Notes: generated by a model from the letters alone, not told the origin. Counted from the first letter of the stretch, positions 7,716 to 16,845 are shown. The stretch is DNA of 64,000 bases from Ferrovibrio sp041906005 (GCF_041906005.1 NZ_JAYRJY010000001.1:2666001-2730000), one strand, 5' to 3'. A program made the numbers and translations.

Positions 7716-9059
7716 ATGTCCGTCGTCGCCAGACTCAAGCTTGTCTTTATTGCGATCCTTGTCGCGCTGACGGTGGTTTGGTTGCTCAGCATCCCGATGG
7801 AAGCGCTGACCTCCGGTTTCTGGCGCCTGCGTAACAGCCTGATCTATTACAGCGGTATCCTTGCCATCGGCTGCCTGTCGGTCGCTGTTATCCTGGCCGC
7901 CCGGCCGGTGCAGGTCGAAGGGTTGCTTGGTGGCCTCGACAAATTCTACCGCCTACATAAATGGCTCGGCATAGCGGGAGCGCTGCTTTCGGTTTTTCAC
8001 TGGCTTTGTGAAAACGCGCCGCGCTGGGCGGTGCAGCAAGGCTGGCTTGCGCCCCGCCCGCGCCCACCGGTTGGCGCAGTGGCAGACGTGCCCGTAGGCT
8101 TCGATCCATTCCGCGACTGGCGCGGCATAGCCGGCGATCTGGGCGAATGGGGTTTCTATCTGTTGCTGGTCCTGGTGACGCTGGCGCTGTGGAAGAAATT
8201 TCCCTATCGCTTTTTCTTGCCCGCGCACCGGCTGCTGTCCGCCGTTTATCTGGTGCTGGTCTTTCACTCCATCATTCTGATGGATCGCAGCTACTGGGCA
8301 CAGCCCGCTGGCCCGTTGTTGATCTTGCTGATGATGGCCGGCTCGGTGGCCGCCATCATATCGCTGTTGCGTCGCATCGGCACCGCGCGCAAGGCCGTCG
8401 GCGTGATCGAAACACTGCGTTTCCATGAGGATAATGCGGTGCTGGATGTCGGTATCCGGCTCACCACCGCCTGGCCTGGACATCAGGCCGGGCAATTCGC
8501 CTTTGTCGATTTTGGTGGAGGCGAAGGGGCGCATCCTTTCACCATGACGTCGGCCTGGCAGCGCGACGGACGACTGGCCTTCAGCATCAAGGGCCTTGGC
8601 GACTATACCCGCGGCCTGCCGCACCAGCTGTTTGCCGGTCAAAGCGTGGTCGTGGAGGGGCCATATGGGCGGTTCGATTTCGGTGGCGTGCGGCGCCGGC
8701 AAATCTGGATCGGCGGAGGCATGGGGATTTCTCCATTCATTGCCGGGTTGCAGGCCATGGGGCAGCGGCATATCGAAGGCAAGGTGGATCTGATCTACAC
8801 GACGCGGGCGCCGGCCGCCGCCTTCATCGATGCCATCCGGAATCTGGCCGAGAAGGCGGGCGTGCGGTTTCATCTGATGATCGAACAACAGGATGGCCGG
8901 CTGGACATCAACCGGCTGGAGCAGATGGTCCCCGACTGGGCAGAGGCCGGCATTTGGTTTGCCGGTCCGCCGGCCTTCGGCAATGCGTTACGGAGTGCGA
9001 TGGAAGCGCGCGGCTTCCCGCCCAGCCAATTCCATCAGGAACTGTTCGACCTGCGCTGA
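7716..9059 (+). CDS. Ferric-reductase-like flavocytochrome (NADPH oxidase-type)
   Basis: A 447-residue membrane protein. The N-terminal half has about six hydrophobic segments with two pairs of heme-ligand histidines: His81 and His95 (RLHKWLG, VFHWLCE), and His171 and His184 (PAHRLLS, VFHSIIL). The C-terminal half is a ferredoxin-reductase module with the FAD motif HPFTMTS, a pyrophosphate-binding GPYGRF, the nucleotide-binding IGGGMGISPF and a terminal FAGPPAFGNAL. It should move electrons from NAD(P)H via FAD and two hemes across the membrane; the acceptor could be Fe(III), oxygen or a quinone. The start at 7716 gives a proper membrane N-terminus. Confidence 0.88.
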   Translation: MSVVARLKLVFIAILVALTVVWLLSIPMEALTSGFWRLRNSLIYYSGILAIGCLSVAVILAARPVQVEGLLGGLDKFYRLHKWLGIAGALLSVFHWLCENAPRWAVQQGWLAPRPRPPVGAVADVPVGFDPFRDWRGIAGDLGEWGFYLLLVLVTLALWKKFPYRFFLPAHRLLSAVYLVLVFHSIILMDRSYWAQPAGPLLILLMMAGSVAAIISLLRRIGTARKAVGVIETLRFHEDNAVLDVGIRLTTAWPGHQAGQFAFVDFGGGEGAHPFTMTSAWQRDGRLAFSIKGLGDYTRGLPHQLFAGQSVVVEGPYGRFDFGGVRRRQIWIGGGMGISPFIAGLQAMGQRHIEGKVDLIYTTRAPAAAFIDAIRNLAEKAGVRFHLMIEQQDGRLDINRLEQMVPDWAEAGIWFAGPPAFGNALRSAMEARGFPPSQFHQELFDLR

Positions 9060-9064
9060 ATAAT

Positions 9065-9979
9065 TTAACCGAGGCGATAAAGTGCGCGTTCGTCGGCAGT
9101 TTCTCCGCCTTCGATGCGCACGCGGCCATCACCAACCATGTGGATCAGGTGTGCCAGCACGGAACGCGCCGCGGCGAAATGGAGATAGGGCGGAACGTCG
9201 GCATACATCGCCCGCACCATCTGCGGGATGGTTTGCGGCTCGGCCTTCAGGCATTCCATGATCTGATGTTCGCGATGCTCGCGATGATGGATCAGTGCGC
9301 GCACGAAATCCTGCGGGCTGTGCCCAATTGTTTCGCGGTCGATCGGCGCGCCATGCGTGGGATAGTAGCGCCGCTCGTCGCGCTGCAGCAGCTTGTGCAA
9401 GGAGGCGTAGTAATCTGTCATGTTGCCATCGGGCGGCGAGATCACCGTGGTCGACCAGCCCATCACATGGTCACCGGTGAACAGCGCTTGCTCTTCCTCC
9501 AGAGCGAAGCACAGATGGTTCGAGATATGCCCTGGTGTGTGCAGGGCCTTGAGCGTCCAGCCATCGCCTTGCACTATGTCGGCATCGCGCAGCAGATGGT
9601 CGGGCCGGAAGTCATGATCACCGCCTTCTTCCACTGCCGGTCCACCTTGGGGCAGAGGATGTGGTCCGAAGGCAAGGCTGGGCGCTCCGGTGCGCCGCTG
9701 CAGTTCGGCTGTGCCGGGTGAATGGTCGCGGTGGGTATGGGTGATCAGGATATGGGTGACGGTTTCGTGGCGCAGGGCCTCGGTCAGGGCGTCGATATGC
9801 GCCGCATCCGCAGGGCCGGGATCGATCACCGCCACCTTGCCGCGGCCGACGATATACGTGCCGGTGCCATGGAAGGTGAAGGCAGAGGGGTTGCGGGCCA
9901 CTACACGGCGCACGAGCGGACTGAGTTCGGCGATCGCGCCGTAACTGAAATCCAGTGTCTTGACGAAGGGGACTGACAT
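9065..9979 (-). CDS. MBL-fold metallo-hydrolase (LACTB2-like)
   Basis: A 304-residue metallo-beta-lactamase-fold protein. The metal motif THTHRDHSPG (near residues 81-90), TPGHISNH, FTGDHVMGW and a final THGAPI give a full two-zinc ligand set. The C-terminal 80 or so residues look like a winged-helix region (HREHREHQIMECL, then ARSVLAHLIHMV), as in LACTB2-type proteins, some of which act on nucleic acids or CoA esters. Its end lies 5 nt from the end of the convergent flavocytochrome gene. A palindromic operator-like site sits 20 nt upstream of its start. Confidence 0.85.
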   Translation of the reverse strand: MSVPFVKTLDFSYGAIAELSPLVRRVVARNPSAFTFHGTGTYIVGRGKVAVIDPGPADAAHIDALTEALRHETVTHILITHTHRDHSPGTAELQRRTGAPSLAFGPHPLPQGGPAVEEGGDHDFRPDHLLRDADIVQGDGWTLKALHTPGHISNHLCFALEEEQALFTGDHVMGWSTTVISPPDGNMTDYYASLHKLLQRDERRYYPTHGAPIDRETIGHSPQDFVRALIHHREHREHQIMECLKAEPQTIPQMVRAMYADVPPYLHFAAARSVLAHLIHMVGDGRVRIEGGETADERALYRLG

Positions 9980-9998
9980 ATCAGCAGCCTCGCAAAAA

Positions 9999-10013
9999 TT
10001 GACGTTACGTCAA
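9999..10013. promoter_or_regulatory. Perfect palindrome TTGACGTTACGTCAA, candidate operator
   Basis: A 15-nt perfect inverted repeat around one central base, between the divergent MBL-hydrolase and livH genes. It lies 20 nt upstream of the hydrolase start, probably overlapping its promoter, and about 32 nt upstream of the livH -35 site. A partial copy lies upstream of the third substrate-binding protein at 18279. The regulator is unknown. Confidence 0.55.
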
Positions 10014-10044
10014 GTGATTAGCATTCAGCCGAGCGTGAATCCGA

Positions 10045-10074
10045 TTGACCGTACCCGCATTGCTTCCTTAATGT
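10045..10074 (+). promoter_or_regulatory. Putative promoter of the liv-type operon
   Basis: TTGACC, an 18-nt spacer, then TAATGT, about 60 nt upstream of the proposed livH start. The -35 element is close to consensus and the -10 is weaker, which fits an activated promoter. Confidence 0.45.
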
Positions 10075-10134
10075 GCCACCTCGCCAGGGCGACACCAAGA
10101 ATCGCCGGCAATAAAATTCTGGGAGGACGGCAAA

Positions 10135-11007
10135 CTGTCTGAGATAGTCCAGTTGCTGCTGAACGGGTTAGCGGCAGGCTGTATTTACGGCCTTATCGCA
10201 CTCGGTTTCGTGCTGATCTACAAAGCCACCGAAATGGTGAATTTCGCCCAAGGCGACCTGATGATGCTGGGTGCCTTCGTGGCATTCACGCTGATCGAGG
10301 GCATGGGCTTTAATTACTGGCTCGCCTTCATCGGCGCGATCCTGGTCATGGCGGTATTCGGCTACGCGCTGGATACCCTTGTGCTGCGTCAGGTTATCGG
10401 CCAGCCGCAATTCTCTGTGGTCATGCTCACCATCGGGCTGGGCTTCATTTTCCGCGCCGCCGCTTCGATGATCTGGGGCACGGAGACGCGGGCGTTTGCC
10501 ACGCCTTTCACCGATGGCGTGACCAAGGTGGGCGGCTTCGTCATCGCCGACGTCAACGTTTCCATCGTGGCCGGCACGGCCATCCTTTGTGGCGCGCTCT
10601 ATGCCTTCTTCCGCTACACCCGTATTGGTGTGGCGATGCAGGCCGCCTCGCAGAACCAGCTTGCGGCCTATTACATGGGCATCCCCGTGAAGATGGTGTT
10701 CTCGCTGATCTGGGCAATCTCGGCTGGCGTTGCTGCGGTGGCCGGCATCCTTCTGGCGCCGGTGGCTCTGATCGATGTCACGATTGGCCTGCTCGGTCTG
10801 AAGGCTTTCGCGGCTGCGGTGCTGGGCGGCTTTGGCTCGATCCCGGGCGCGGTGATCGGCGGTCTGGTGATCGGCGTGATCGAACAATTCTCCGGTGTTT
10901 ACCTGCCTGAGGGCTTCAAGGATGTGGCTGCCTATGTGGTGATCTTGGCCGTGCTGTTCCTGCGTCCGCAGGGCCTGTTCGGCAATATCGGCCGCAAGCG
11001 GGTGTAG
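10135..11007 (+). CDS. Branched-chain amino acid-type ABC transporter permease (LivH family), CTG start
   Basis: A 290-residue inner-membrane permease of the LivH family. After a short N-terminus it reads LAAGCIYGLIALGFVLIYK and MVNFAQGDLMMLGAF, the hallmark of LivH. About eight membrane segments follow, with the coupling-loop region near AVLGGFGSIPGAVIGG. The reading frame has no ATG or GTG near the family's normal beginning. CTG at 10135 lies 8 nt after a GGAGG and gives the standard opening MSEIVQLLLNGL. The alternative TTG at 10153 is 26 nt from that ribosome site. It starts a same-strand run with livM, livG, livF and an acyl-CoA ligase. Confidence 0.92.
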   Translation: MSEIVQLLLNGLAAGCIYGLIALGFVLIYKATEMVNFAQGDLMMLGAFVAFTLIEGMGFNYWLAFIGAILVMAVFGYALDTLVLRQVIGQPQFSVVMLTIGLGFIFRAAASMIWGTETRAFATPFTDGVTKVGGFVIADVNVSIVAGTAILCGALYAFFRYTRIGVAMQAASQNQLAAYYMGIPVKMVFSLIWAISAGVAAVAGILLAPVALIDVTIGLLGLKAFAAAVLGGFGSIPGAVIGGLVIGVIEQFSGVYLPEGFKDVAAYVVILAVLFLRPQGLFGNIGRKRV

Positions 11008-11019
11008 GGGTCTTACCAG

Positions 11020-12096
11020 ATGCGCTTCTTCTTCAAGACCAACTACAACCAGGACATCAACCTGTTCCGCGACAACGTGGACCGCTTCTGGTATGGCCTG
11101 CTGCTGCTGGCGCTGCTGGCGGCGCCGTTCGTGCTGGAGGATTTCTGGCTCGGCGAGATTTCCTATGTTTTCATCCTCTCCATCGTCGGCATCGGCTTGA
11201 TGATCCTGACCGGCTATACCGGTCAGGTGTCGCTGGGTCATGCCGCTTTCCTCGGGATAGGCGCCTATACCCATGCCGTGCTGCTGGGGCTGGGCGTTCC
11301 GTTCGTGATTTCGGTGACAGTGGCGACGTTGCTGTCGGCCTTCATCGGCGCGGTGATCGGTTTCCCGGCCTTGCGGCTCACTGGCATCTATCTCTCGATT
11401 GCCACGCTGGCCTTTGCCTTCATCATCGAGCAGATCCTGATCCGTTGGGAGCATGTCACCGGCGGCTTCAAGGGTTTCCCGGTGGATCGACCGGAAATCT
11501 TCGGCACCAGCATCGCCGACGACCGCTTCTTCTACTACCTGACCATGGGCGCGGTGATCTTGGCCGTGCTGGTGGCCCTCAACCTGTTGCGTTCGCCAAC
11601 CGGCCGCGCCTTCATCGCCATCCGTGATTCGGAAATTGCCGCACAGTCAATGGGCGTCAACCTTGCCGCCTACAAGACCCTGGCCTTTGCCGTGTCGGCT
11701 GGCTTTACCGGCTTTGGTGGCACGCTGTTCGCCCACAAGATCGGCTACCTGGCGCCGGATGCCTTCAACATCCTGCTTTCCATCCAACTGCTGCTGATGG
11801 TCGTGGTGGGGGGGCTTGGCTCGATCCATGGCGCCATTTTCGGGGCGATCTTCGTTGGATCGTTGCCGCAGCTGATCGCCATCTTGCGCGACTATCTGCC
11901 CGAGAGCATTTCCCGCCAACCGGGCCTCGAACCGGGCCTGTTCGGCGTCATCCTGGTCTTCTTCATCCTGTTCGAACCACTTGGCATCTACGGGCGCTGG
12001 CTGAAGATCAAACTCTATTTCTCGCTGTTCCCGCTTTACAAGAAAGCGACGTTCAAACGGCAGAAGACCTACACCAAGTCGGAGCGCTTCCGGTGA
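11020..12096 (+). CDS. Branched-chain amino acid-type ABC transporter permease (LivM family)
   Basis: The second inner-membrane permease, 358 residues. The LivM signature TGYTGQVSLGHAAFLGIGAY lies at about 66-85, and GGLGSIHGAIFGA in the second half marks the ATPase-coupling region. About ten hydrophobic segments are seen, plus a basic C-terminal tail. It starts 12 nt after livH, and its last codon overlaps the livG start, indicating translational coupling. It partners LivH to form the channel. Confidence 0.93.
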   Translation: MRFFFKTNYNQDINLFRDNVDRFWYGLLLLALLAAPFVLEDFWLGEISYVFILSIVGIGLMILTGYTGQVSLGHAAFLGIGAYTHAVLLGLGVPFVISVTVATLLSAFIGAVIGFPALRLTGIYLSIATLAFAFIIEQILIRWEHVTGGFKGFPVDRPEIFGTSIADDRFFYYLTMGAVILAVLVALNLLRSPTGRAFIAIRDSEIAAQSMGVNLAAYKTLAFAVSAGFTGFGGTLFAHKIGYLAPDAFNILLSIQLLLMVVVGGLGSIHGAIFGAIFVGSLPQLIAILRDYLPESISRQPGLEPGLFGVILVFFILFEPLGIYGRWLKIKLYFSLFPLYKKATFKRQKTYTKSERFR

Positions 12097-12851
12097 CGCT
12101 GTTCCAGGCAGAAAACATCGCCATCAACTTCGGTGGCATCAAGGCGGTCGACGGCGTCAGCTTCGCCATCGAAAAGGGCCAGGTATTCACCATCATCGGG
12201 CCGAACGGCGCCGGCAAGACCACGGTGTTCAACCTGATTAGCCGCATTTACAACCCGACCGAAGGCCGGTTGCGTTTCGAAGGGCAGGACATCACCGAAG
12301 TTCCGCCGCACGAGATCGCGGCGCTCGGCATCGCGCGAACCTTCCAGAATATCGAATTATTCGAACACGCCTCGGTGCTGCACAATTTGCTGCTGGGGCG
12401 GCATGCCCATCGCGGCGGCAACCCGATCGCTGACCTGTTTTTCCTGCCCGGCGTGCGGCAGCGCGAACTGGCGCATCGCGAAAAGGTCGAGCATGTCATC
12501 GACTTCCTTGACTTGCAGCATTACCGCGACACCATGATCGTGAACCTGCCTTATGGCGCGCGCAAGGTGGTGGAACTGGCCCGCGCCCTGTGCAGCGAAC
12601 CCAAACTGCTGCTGCTGGACGAGCCTTCCTCCGGTCTCAACACCGAAGAGACCGAGGACATGGCTTGGTGGATCCAGGATATCAAGAACGATCTCGGCAT
12701 CACCGTGCTCATGGTCGAACATGACATGGGGCTGGTGAACGAAGTGTCGGATCGCGTGCTGGCACTCAACTATGGCCGCGTGCTGGCGCTCGGCACGCCG
12801 CAGGAAGTGCAGAGCCATCCCGAAGTCGTCAAAGCCTATCTGGGAGGCTGA
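12093..12851 (+). CDS. ABC transporter ATP-binding protein (LivG family)
   Basis: A 252-residue ATPase. Walker A is GPNGAGKTT (about 35-43), the Q-loop region reads ARTFQNIELFE, the signature is the LivG-type LPYGARKVVELARAL, and Walker B with its glutamate is LLLLDEPSSGL, followed by MVEHDM as the switch histidine. It starts with GTG overlapping the livM stop (GTGA), so the two are translationally coupled. It forms a heterodimer with the LivF-type ATPase encoded next. Confidence 0.95.
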   Translation: MTLFQAENIAINFGGIKAVDGVSFAIEKGQVFTIIGPNGAGKTTVFNLISRIYNPTEGRLRFEGQDITEVPPHEIAALGIARTFQNIELFEHASVLHNLLLGRHAHRGGNPIADLFFLPGVRQRELAHREKVEHVIDFLDLQHYRDTMIVNLPYGARKVVELARALCSEPKLLLLDEPSSGLNTEETEDMAWWIQDIKNDLGITVLMVEHDMGLVNEVSDRVLALNYGRVLALGTPQEVQSHPEVVKAYLGG

Positions 12852-12855
12852 GCCC

Positions 12856-13644
12856 GTGACCGAGCAGACCCAGGGCGATGTCATTCTTCGCTTGAGCAAT
12901 ATCGAGACCTTCTATGGCCCGATCATGGCGATTCGCGGCGTCAGCCTGGAAGTGCCGCGCGGCGCCATCGTCACCGTGCTGGGCGCCAACGGCGCCGGCA
13001 AGACGACGATCCTGAAGACGATTTCGGGCGTGATGGACCCGCAGAAGGGCGCCGTCGTCTTCGAAGGCAGGGAAATCCAGAAGATGGATCCCGACAAGGT
13101 GATGCGGCTTGGCATCGGCCATGTGCCCGAGGGCCGCGAAACCTTCCCGTTCCTGACGGTGAAGGAAAATCTGATGATGGGTGCCTATACCCGCAGCGAT
13201 GCGGACGGCATCGCCAAAGACATGGACATGGTCTATGGCTATTTCCCGCGCCTGAAGGAACGCGAGAACCAGCCGGCGGGCTCGATGTCAGGCGGTGAGC
13301 AGCAGATGCTGGCCATCGGCCGTGCCCTGATGGGGCGCCCCAAGCTGCTGCTGCTGGACGAACCCTCGCTCGGCCTGTCGCCCAAGCTGGTGAAGGAAAT
13401 CTTCGAGATCATCGTGCGCATCAACGCCGAGCAGAAAACCACCATTCTGCTGGTCGAACAGAATGCCAATGTGGCGCTGCATGCCGCGCATTATGGCTAT
13501 GTGCTGGAGGTCGGTCGCATCGTTATGGCCGATACCTGTGCCAAACTGCTCGAGAAGGAAGACATCAAGGAATTCTATCTTGGCATGAAGGAAGAGGGCG
13601 TGCGCGGCAAGCGTCGCTGGAAAAAACGCAAGACCTGGCGCTAG
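12856..13644 (+). CDS. ABC transporter ATP-binding protein (LivF family)
   Basis: A 262-residue ATPase. Walker A is GANGAGKTT, the signature is MSGGEQQMLAIGRAL, Walker B is LLLLDEPSLGL, and VEQNANVAL carries the switch region typical of LivF. It has a short basic C-terminal tail (KRRWKKRKTW). A GTG start at 12856, 4 nt after the livG stop, follows GGGAGG; a longer frame start at 12772 inside livG would add 28 residues with no family match. It pairs with LivG. Confidence 0.94.
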   Translation: MTEQTQGDVILRLSNIETFYGPIMAIRGVSLEVPRGAIVTVLGANGAGKTTILKTISGVMDPQKGAVVFEGREIQKMDPDKVMRLGIGHVPEGRETFPFLTVKENLMMGAYTRSDADGIAKDMDMVYGYFPRLKERENQPAGSMSGGEQQMLAIGRALMGRPKLLLLDEPSLGLSPKLVKEIFEIIVRINAEQKTTILLVEQNANVALHAAHYGYVLEVGRIVMADTCAKLLEKEDIKEFYLGMKEEGVRGKRRWKKRKTWR

Positions 13645-13683
13645 GCCGGCAGTACGGGCAGGCGCCGGTTCGGGAGGACGGCC

Positions 13684-15582
13684 ATGGCACAGACGCAGAC
13701 AAATAAAGCGCAGATCAAGAAGGCCATCGACAGCAAGACCGGCGTCGAGGTCGACTCCGATATCCTGGAGATCATGGAGCGAGACACGCTGCCGCGCTAT
13801 TTCTGGCGCAAGGTCGGCGAGCGCGGCGACAAGGTGGCGATGCGTGAAAAGAACCTCGGCATCTGGGGTTCGATCACCTGGCGACAATACGGCGAGAACG
13901 TGAAGCATGCCGGCCTCGGCCTGGCGGCCCTTGGCGTGAAGCGCGGCGAGGTGGTTTCGATCATCTCCGAAGGCAATCCGCAGTGGCTGTATGCCGACCT
14001 GGGCACCCAGGGCATCGGTGGTGTCACCAATGGCATCTACACCACCGATTCCGCCAAGCAGGTGGAATACATCGTCAACGACAGCCGCACGGTGGTCTAT
14101 ATCGCCGAGAACGAGGAGCAGCTCGACAAGATCCTTGAAGTGCGTGACCGCTGCCCGACCCTGAAGAAGATCGTCGTGATCGACATGGAAGGCCTGTCGG
14201 ACTTTCAGGATCCGATGGTGCTCTCCTTCGATGACCTGCTGGCCCAGGGCAGCAATTTTGAGAAGGCCAATCCCGGTTTCTGGGACGAGCAGCTCAAGCT
14301 CGGCAAGTCGGAAGACCTGGCCATCCTGATCTATACCTCTGGCACCACAGGCGCGCCGAAGGGCGCCATGATCAGCCACCGCAATCTGCTGTTCCAGATG
14401 GAGAATGCCGGCCGCCTGCTGGAGCAGATGGAGGAAGACGAACAGCTCAGCTTCCTGCCCCTCTGTCATATCGCCGAGCGTGGCTTTACCCTGCTGTGGC
14501 CGATCCGTTCGGGCTCGACGGTGAATTTCGCCGAAAGCCCGGAAACCGTGCCGCAGAACCTGCAGGAAGTGCAGCCGACGGTGTTCTTCGCCGTGCCGCG
14601 CCTGTGGGAGAAATTCTATTCCGGCGTTGCCATCCGCATGAAGGATGCCACCGGTCTGGGCAAGCTGGCCTACAAGATCGCCATTGGCATCGGCTATCGC
14701 GTCGCCGAAGCCAGGCTGGAAGGGCAGGAACCCTCGCTGGGTATCAAGATCGCCTTCTGGTTCGCGGATCAACTGGTGCTGCGCAATATCAAACGCATCA
14801 TCGGCATCGACCGCTGCAAATGGCTGGTCACCGGTGCCGCCCCGATCTCCCCCGACCTGATCAAATGGTATCTGGCGCTGGGGAAGGATATGCGCGAGGT
14901 CTACGGCCAGACCGAGAATGTCGGCTTGGCCACCTCGCCACCGCAATACCGCGTCAAGCTGGGCAGCATCGGCCAGGCCGTGCCCAATACCCAGGTCAAA
15001 CTCAGCCCGGAAGGCGAAATCCTGCTCAAGGGCCCGCATGTCTTCATGGGTTATCTGAACAATCCCACCAAGACAGCCGAGACCATCGTGGATGGCTGGC
15101 TGCATACCGGCGATGTCGGCACCGTCGACAACGAAGGCTGGTATCGCATCACCGACCGCATGAAAGACATCATCATCACCGCGGGTGGCAAGAATATCAC
15201 GCCGTCGGAAATCGAGAACCAGCTGAAATTCAGCCCCTATATCTCGGACGCGGTGGTGATTGGAGACCGGCGTAAATACCTCACCTGCCTGATCATGATC
15301 GATCACGACAATGTGGTGAAATACGCCCAGGACCTGAACGTGCCCTTCACCAACTTCGCGTCGCTATGCCGCGCCAAGGAGGTGCAGGACCTGATCTGGC
15401 AGGAGATCGAGCGGGTCAACAAGAACTTCGCCCGGGTGGAAACCATCAAGAAATTCCGCCTGATCGACCAGCAGCTGACCGCCGAAGACGACGAGCTGAC
15501 GCCGACCATGAAACTGAAGCGCAAGTTCGTGAACGAAAAATACAAGGCAATGATCGACGAGATGTATGCCGGCGGCGAGTGA
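13684..15582 (+). CDS. Long-chain acyl-CoA synthetase (AMP-forming)
   Basis: A 632-residue ANL-superfamily ligase of the long ACSL/FadD15-like type. It has IYTSGTTGAPKGAMISH as the P-loop, FLPLCHIAER, the adenylate motif REVYGQTEN, then GWLHTGDVGTVDNEG and DRMKDIIITAGGKNITPSEIE. The terminal catalytic Lys region is LTPTMKLKRKFV. GGGAGG precedes ATG 13684. It sits 39 nt after livF and 42 nt before a substrate-binding protein gene on the same strand, so it is very probably part of the transport operon. This implies that the imported ligand is a carboxylic acid activated to a CoA ester on entry; the ligand itself cannot be read. Confidence 0.93.
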   Translation: MAQTQTNKAQIKKAIDSKTGVEVDSDILEIMERDTLPRYFWRKVGERGDKVAMREKNLGIWGSITWRQYGENVKHAGLGLAALGVKRGEVVSIISEGNPQWLYADLGTQGIGGVTNGIYTTDSAKQVEYIVNDSRTVVYIAENEEQLDKILEVRDRCPTLKKIVVIDMEGLSDFQDPMVLSFDDLLAQGSNFEKANPGFWDEQLKLGKSEDLAILIYTSGTTGAPKGAMISHRNLLFQMENAGRLLEQMEEDEQLSFLPLCHIAERGFTLLWPIRSGSTVNFAESPETVPQNLQEVQPTVFFAVPRLWEKFYSGVAIRMKDATGLGKLAYKIAIGIGYRVAEARLEGQEPSLGIKIAFWFADQLVLRNIKRIIGIDRCKWLVTGAAPISPDLIKWYLALGKDMREVYGQTENVGLATSPPQYRVKLGSIGQAVPNTQVKLSPEGEILLKGPHVFMGYLNNPTKTAETIVDGWLHTGDVGTVDNEGWYRITDRMKDIIITAGGKNITPSEIENQLKFSPYISDAVVIGDRRKYLTCLIMIDHDNVVKYAQDLNVPFTNFASLCRAKEVQDLIWQEIERVNKNFARVETIKKFRLIDQQLTAEDDELTPTMKLKRKFVNEKYKAMIDEMYAGGE

Positions 15583-15624
15583 TCCGCCGCGGCCAAGAAA
15601 TTATCTGGAGGAGGAAAGACAGAA

Positions 15625-16803
15625 ATGCGTATCAAGTCGGTAGCGGTGACCGCGGCCCTGTTGTCTGCCGTGGCTTTTGCGGGTGTGGCTCAGGCGCAGT
15701 CTGTGCGCGGTGTGAGCAAGTCGGAAATCCTGATCGGCATGCATACCGATCTCAGCGGCGTGGCGGCCTCCTATGGCGTCAGCTCGTCCAATGCCATGCG
15801 CCTGGAATTCGACAAGGCGAATGCCGCCGGTGGCATCCACGGCCGCAAGATCCGGCTGATCGTCGAGGATCACCAATACCAGGTGCCGCGCGCGGTGCAG
15901 GCCGCCAACAAGCTGATCAACCGTGACAAGATATTCATCATGGCTGCCGCGCTGGGCACGCCGATGAACAACGCGGTGTTCGCCGACCAGTTCAAGGCCG
16001 GCATCCCGAACATCAATCCGGTGACGGCGGCGCGTTCGATGGTTGAGCCGCATCACCCGCTGAAGTTCCAGACCATTTCCAGCTACTACGATCACACCCG
16101 CGCCAGCATCAAGTATGTGATGGAGAAGAACGGCCGCAAAAAGCTGTGCACGCTCTATCAGGATACCGATTTCGGCATGGAAATCTTCGAGGCGGTGAAA
16201 GACCAGGCCAAGGCGATGAATATCCCCGTGGTCGAGACCGCCACCAACAAGCCGGCCGATTCCGATTTCTCGGCGCAGATCACAAAGCTGCGCGCGGCGG
16301 GCTGCGATATCGTCATGCTGGGTGCCATCGTGCGCGACGCCATCCTGTCATACGGCACGGCCCGCAAGATGGGTTGGACCGATGTCGATTTCGTCTCGCA
16401 GTCGGCCAGCTTCGACCAGATCGTGGCTTCCGCGCCAGGCGGCGCCACGGAAGGGCTGTATGTCGGCGCCGGCACCGTGATGCCCTATCGCGATACCGCC
16501 GATGCCACCGTGGCGGCCTGGTGGGATGCTTATAAGGCCAAATATGGCAACGACCCGAATATTGGTGCCGTCTATGGCACCAATACGGCGCAGTTGATCA
16601 TCGCCGCGCTGGACAAGGCCGGTAAGGATCTGACCACCGAGGGCTTCCTCAAGGCGTTGGAAGGCATCACGGGCTATCGTGACATCTTCGGCGGCCCGGT
16701 GATCAATTTCGGCCCGCAGAAGCATCTGGGAACCAACGAGGTGTTGCTGTACCAGATTCAGAAAGGGCGGTTCGTTCAGATCGCCGGCCCGCTCAAATAC
16801 TGA
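15625..16803 (+). CDS. ABC transporter substrate-binding protein, LivK-type, paralogue 1
   Basis: A 392-residue periplasmic binding protein with a signal peptide ending at AQA|QS (about residue 24). The mature protein begins VRGVSKSEILIGMHTDLSG and continues AASYGVSSSNAM, then RKIRLIVEDHQYQVPRAVQA. It has the two-lobe type-1 periplasmic fold. It is the last gene of the operon starting with livH and is preceded by a strong GGAGGAGG site. Two close paralogues follow. The shared lobe-lining motifs (TLYQDTDFG, PGGATEGLY, PYRDTA) suggest the three proteins feed the same permease with overlapping ligands. Confidence 0.93.
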   Translation: MRIKSVAVTAALLSAVAFAGVAQAQSVRGVSKSEILIGMHTDLSGVAASYGVSSSNAMRLEFDKANAAGGIHGRKIRLIVEDHQYQVPRAVQAANKLINRDKIFIMAAALGTPMNNAVFADQFKAGIPNINPVTAARSMVEPHHPLKFQTISSYYDHTRASIKYVMEKNGRKKLCTLYQDTDFGMEIFEAVKDQAKAMNIPVVETATNKPADSDFSAQITKLRAAGCDIVMLGAIVRDAILSYGTARKMGWTDVDFVSQSASFDQIVASAPGGATEGLYVGAGTVMPYRDTADATVAAWWDAYKAKYGNDPNIGAVYGTNTAQLIIAALDKAGKDLTTEGFLKALEGITGYRDIFGGPVINFGPQKHLGTNEVLLYQIQKGRFVQIAGPLKY

Positions 16804-16813
16804 GCAGGCCAAA

Positions 16814-16845
16814 GAATCAAGCAATCGGAGAATCAAGCAATCGGA
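16814..16845 (+). repeat. Exact 16-bp tandem duplication
   Basis: GAATCAAGCAATCGGA occurs twice in direct tandem, between the stop codon of binding-protein paralogue 1 and its terminator. Probably a slippage duplication. Confidence 0.9.

Noticed and set aside
10153..10155. TTG as the livH start
   Set aside because: Too far from the only ribosome-binding site and it removes conserved N-terminal residues; CTG 10135 fits better.
13288..15306. A 672-residue open frame antisense to livF and the acyl-CoA ligase
   Set aside because: A shadow of two clearly recognised genes.
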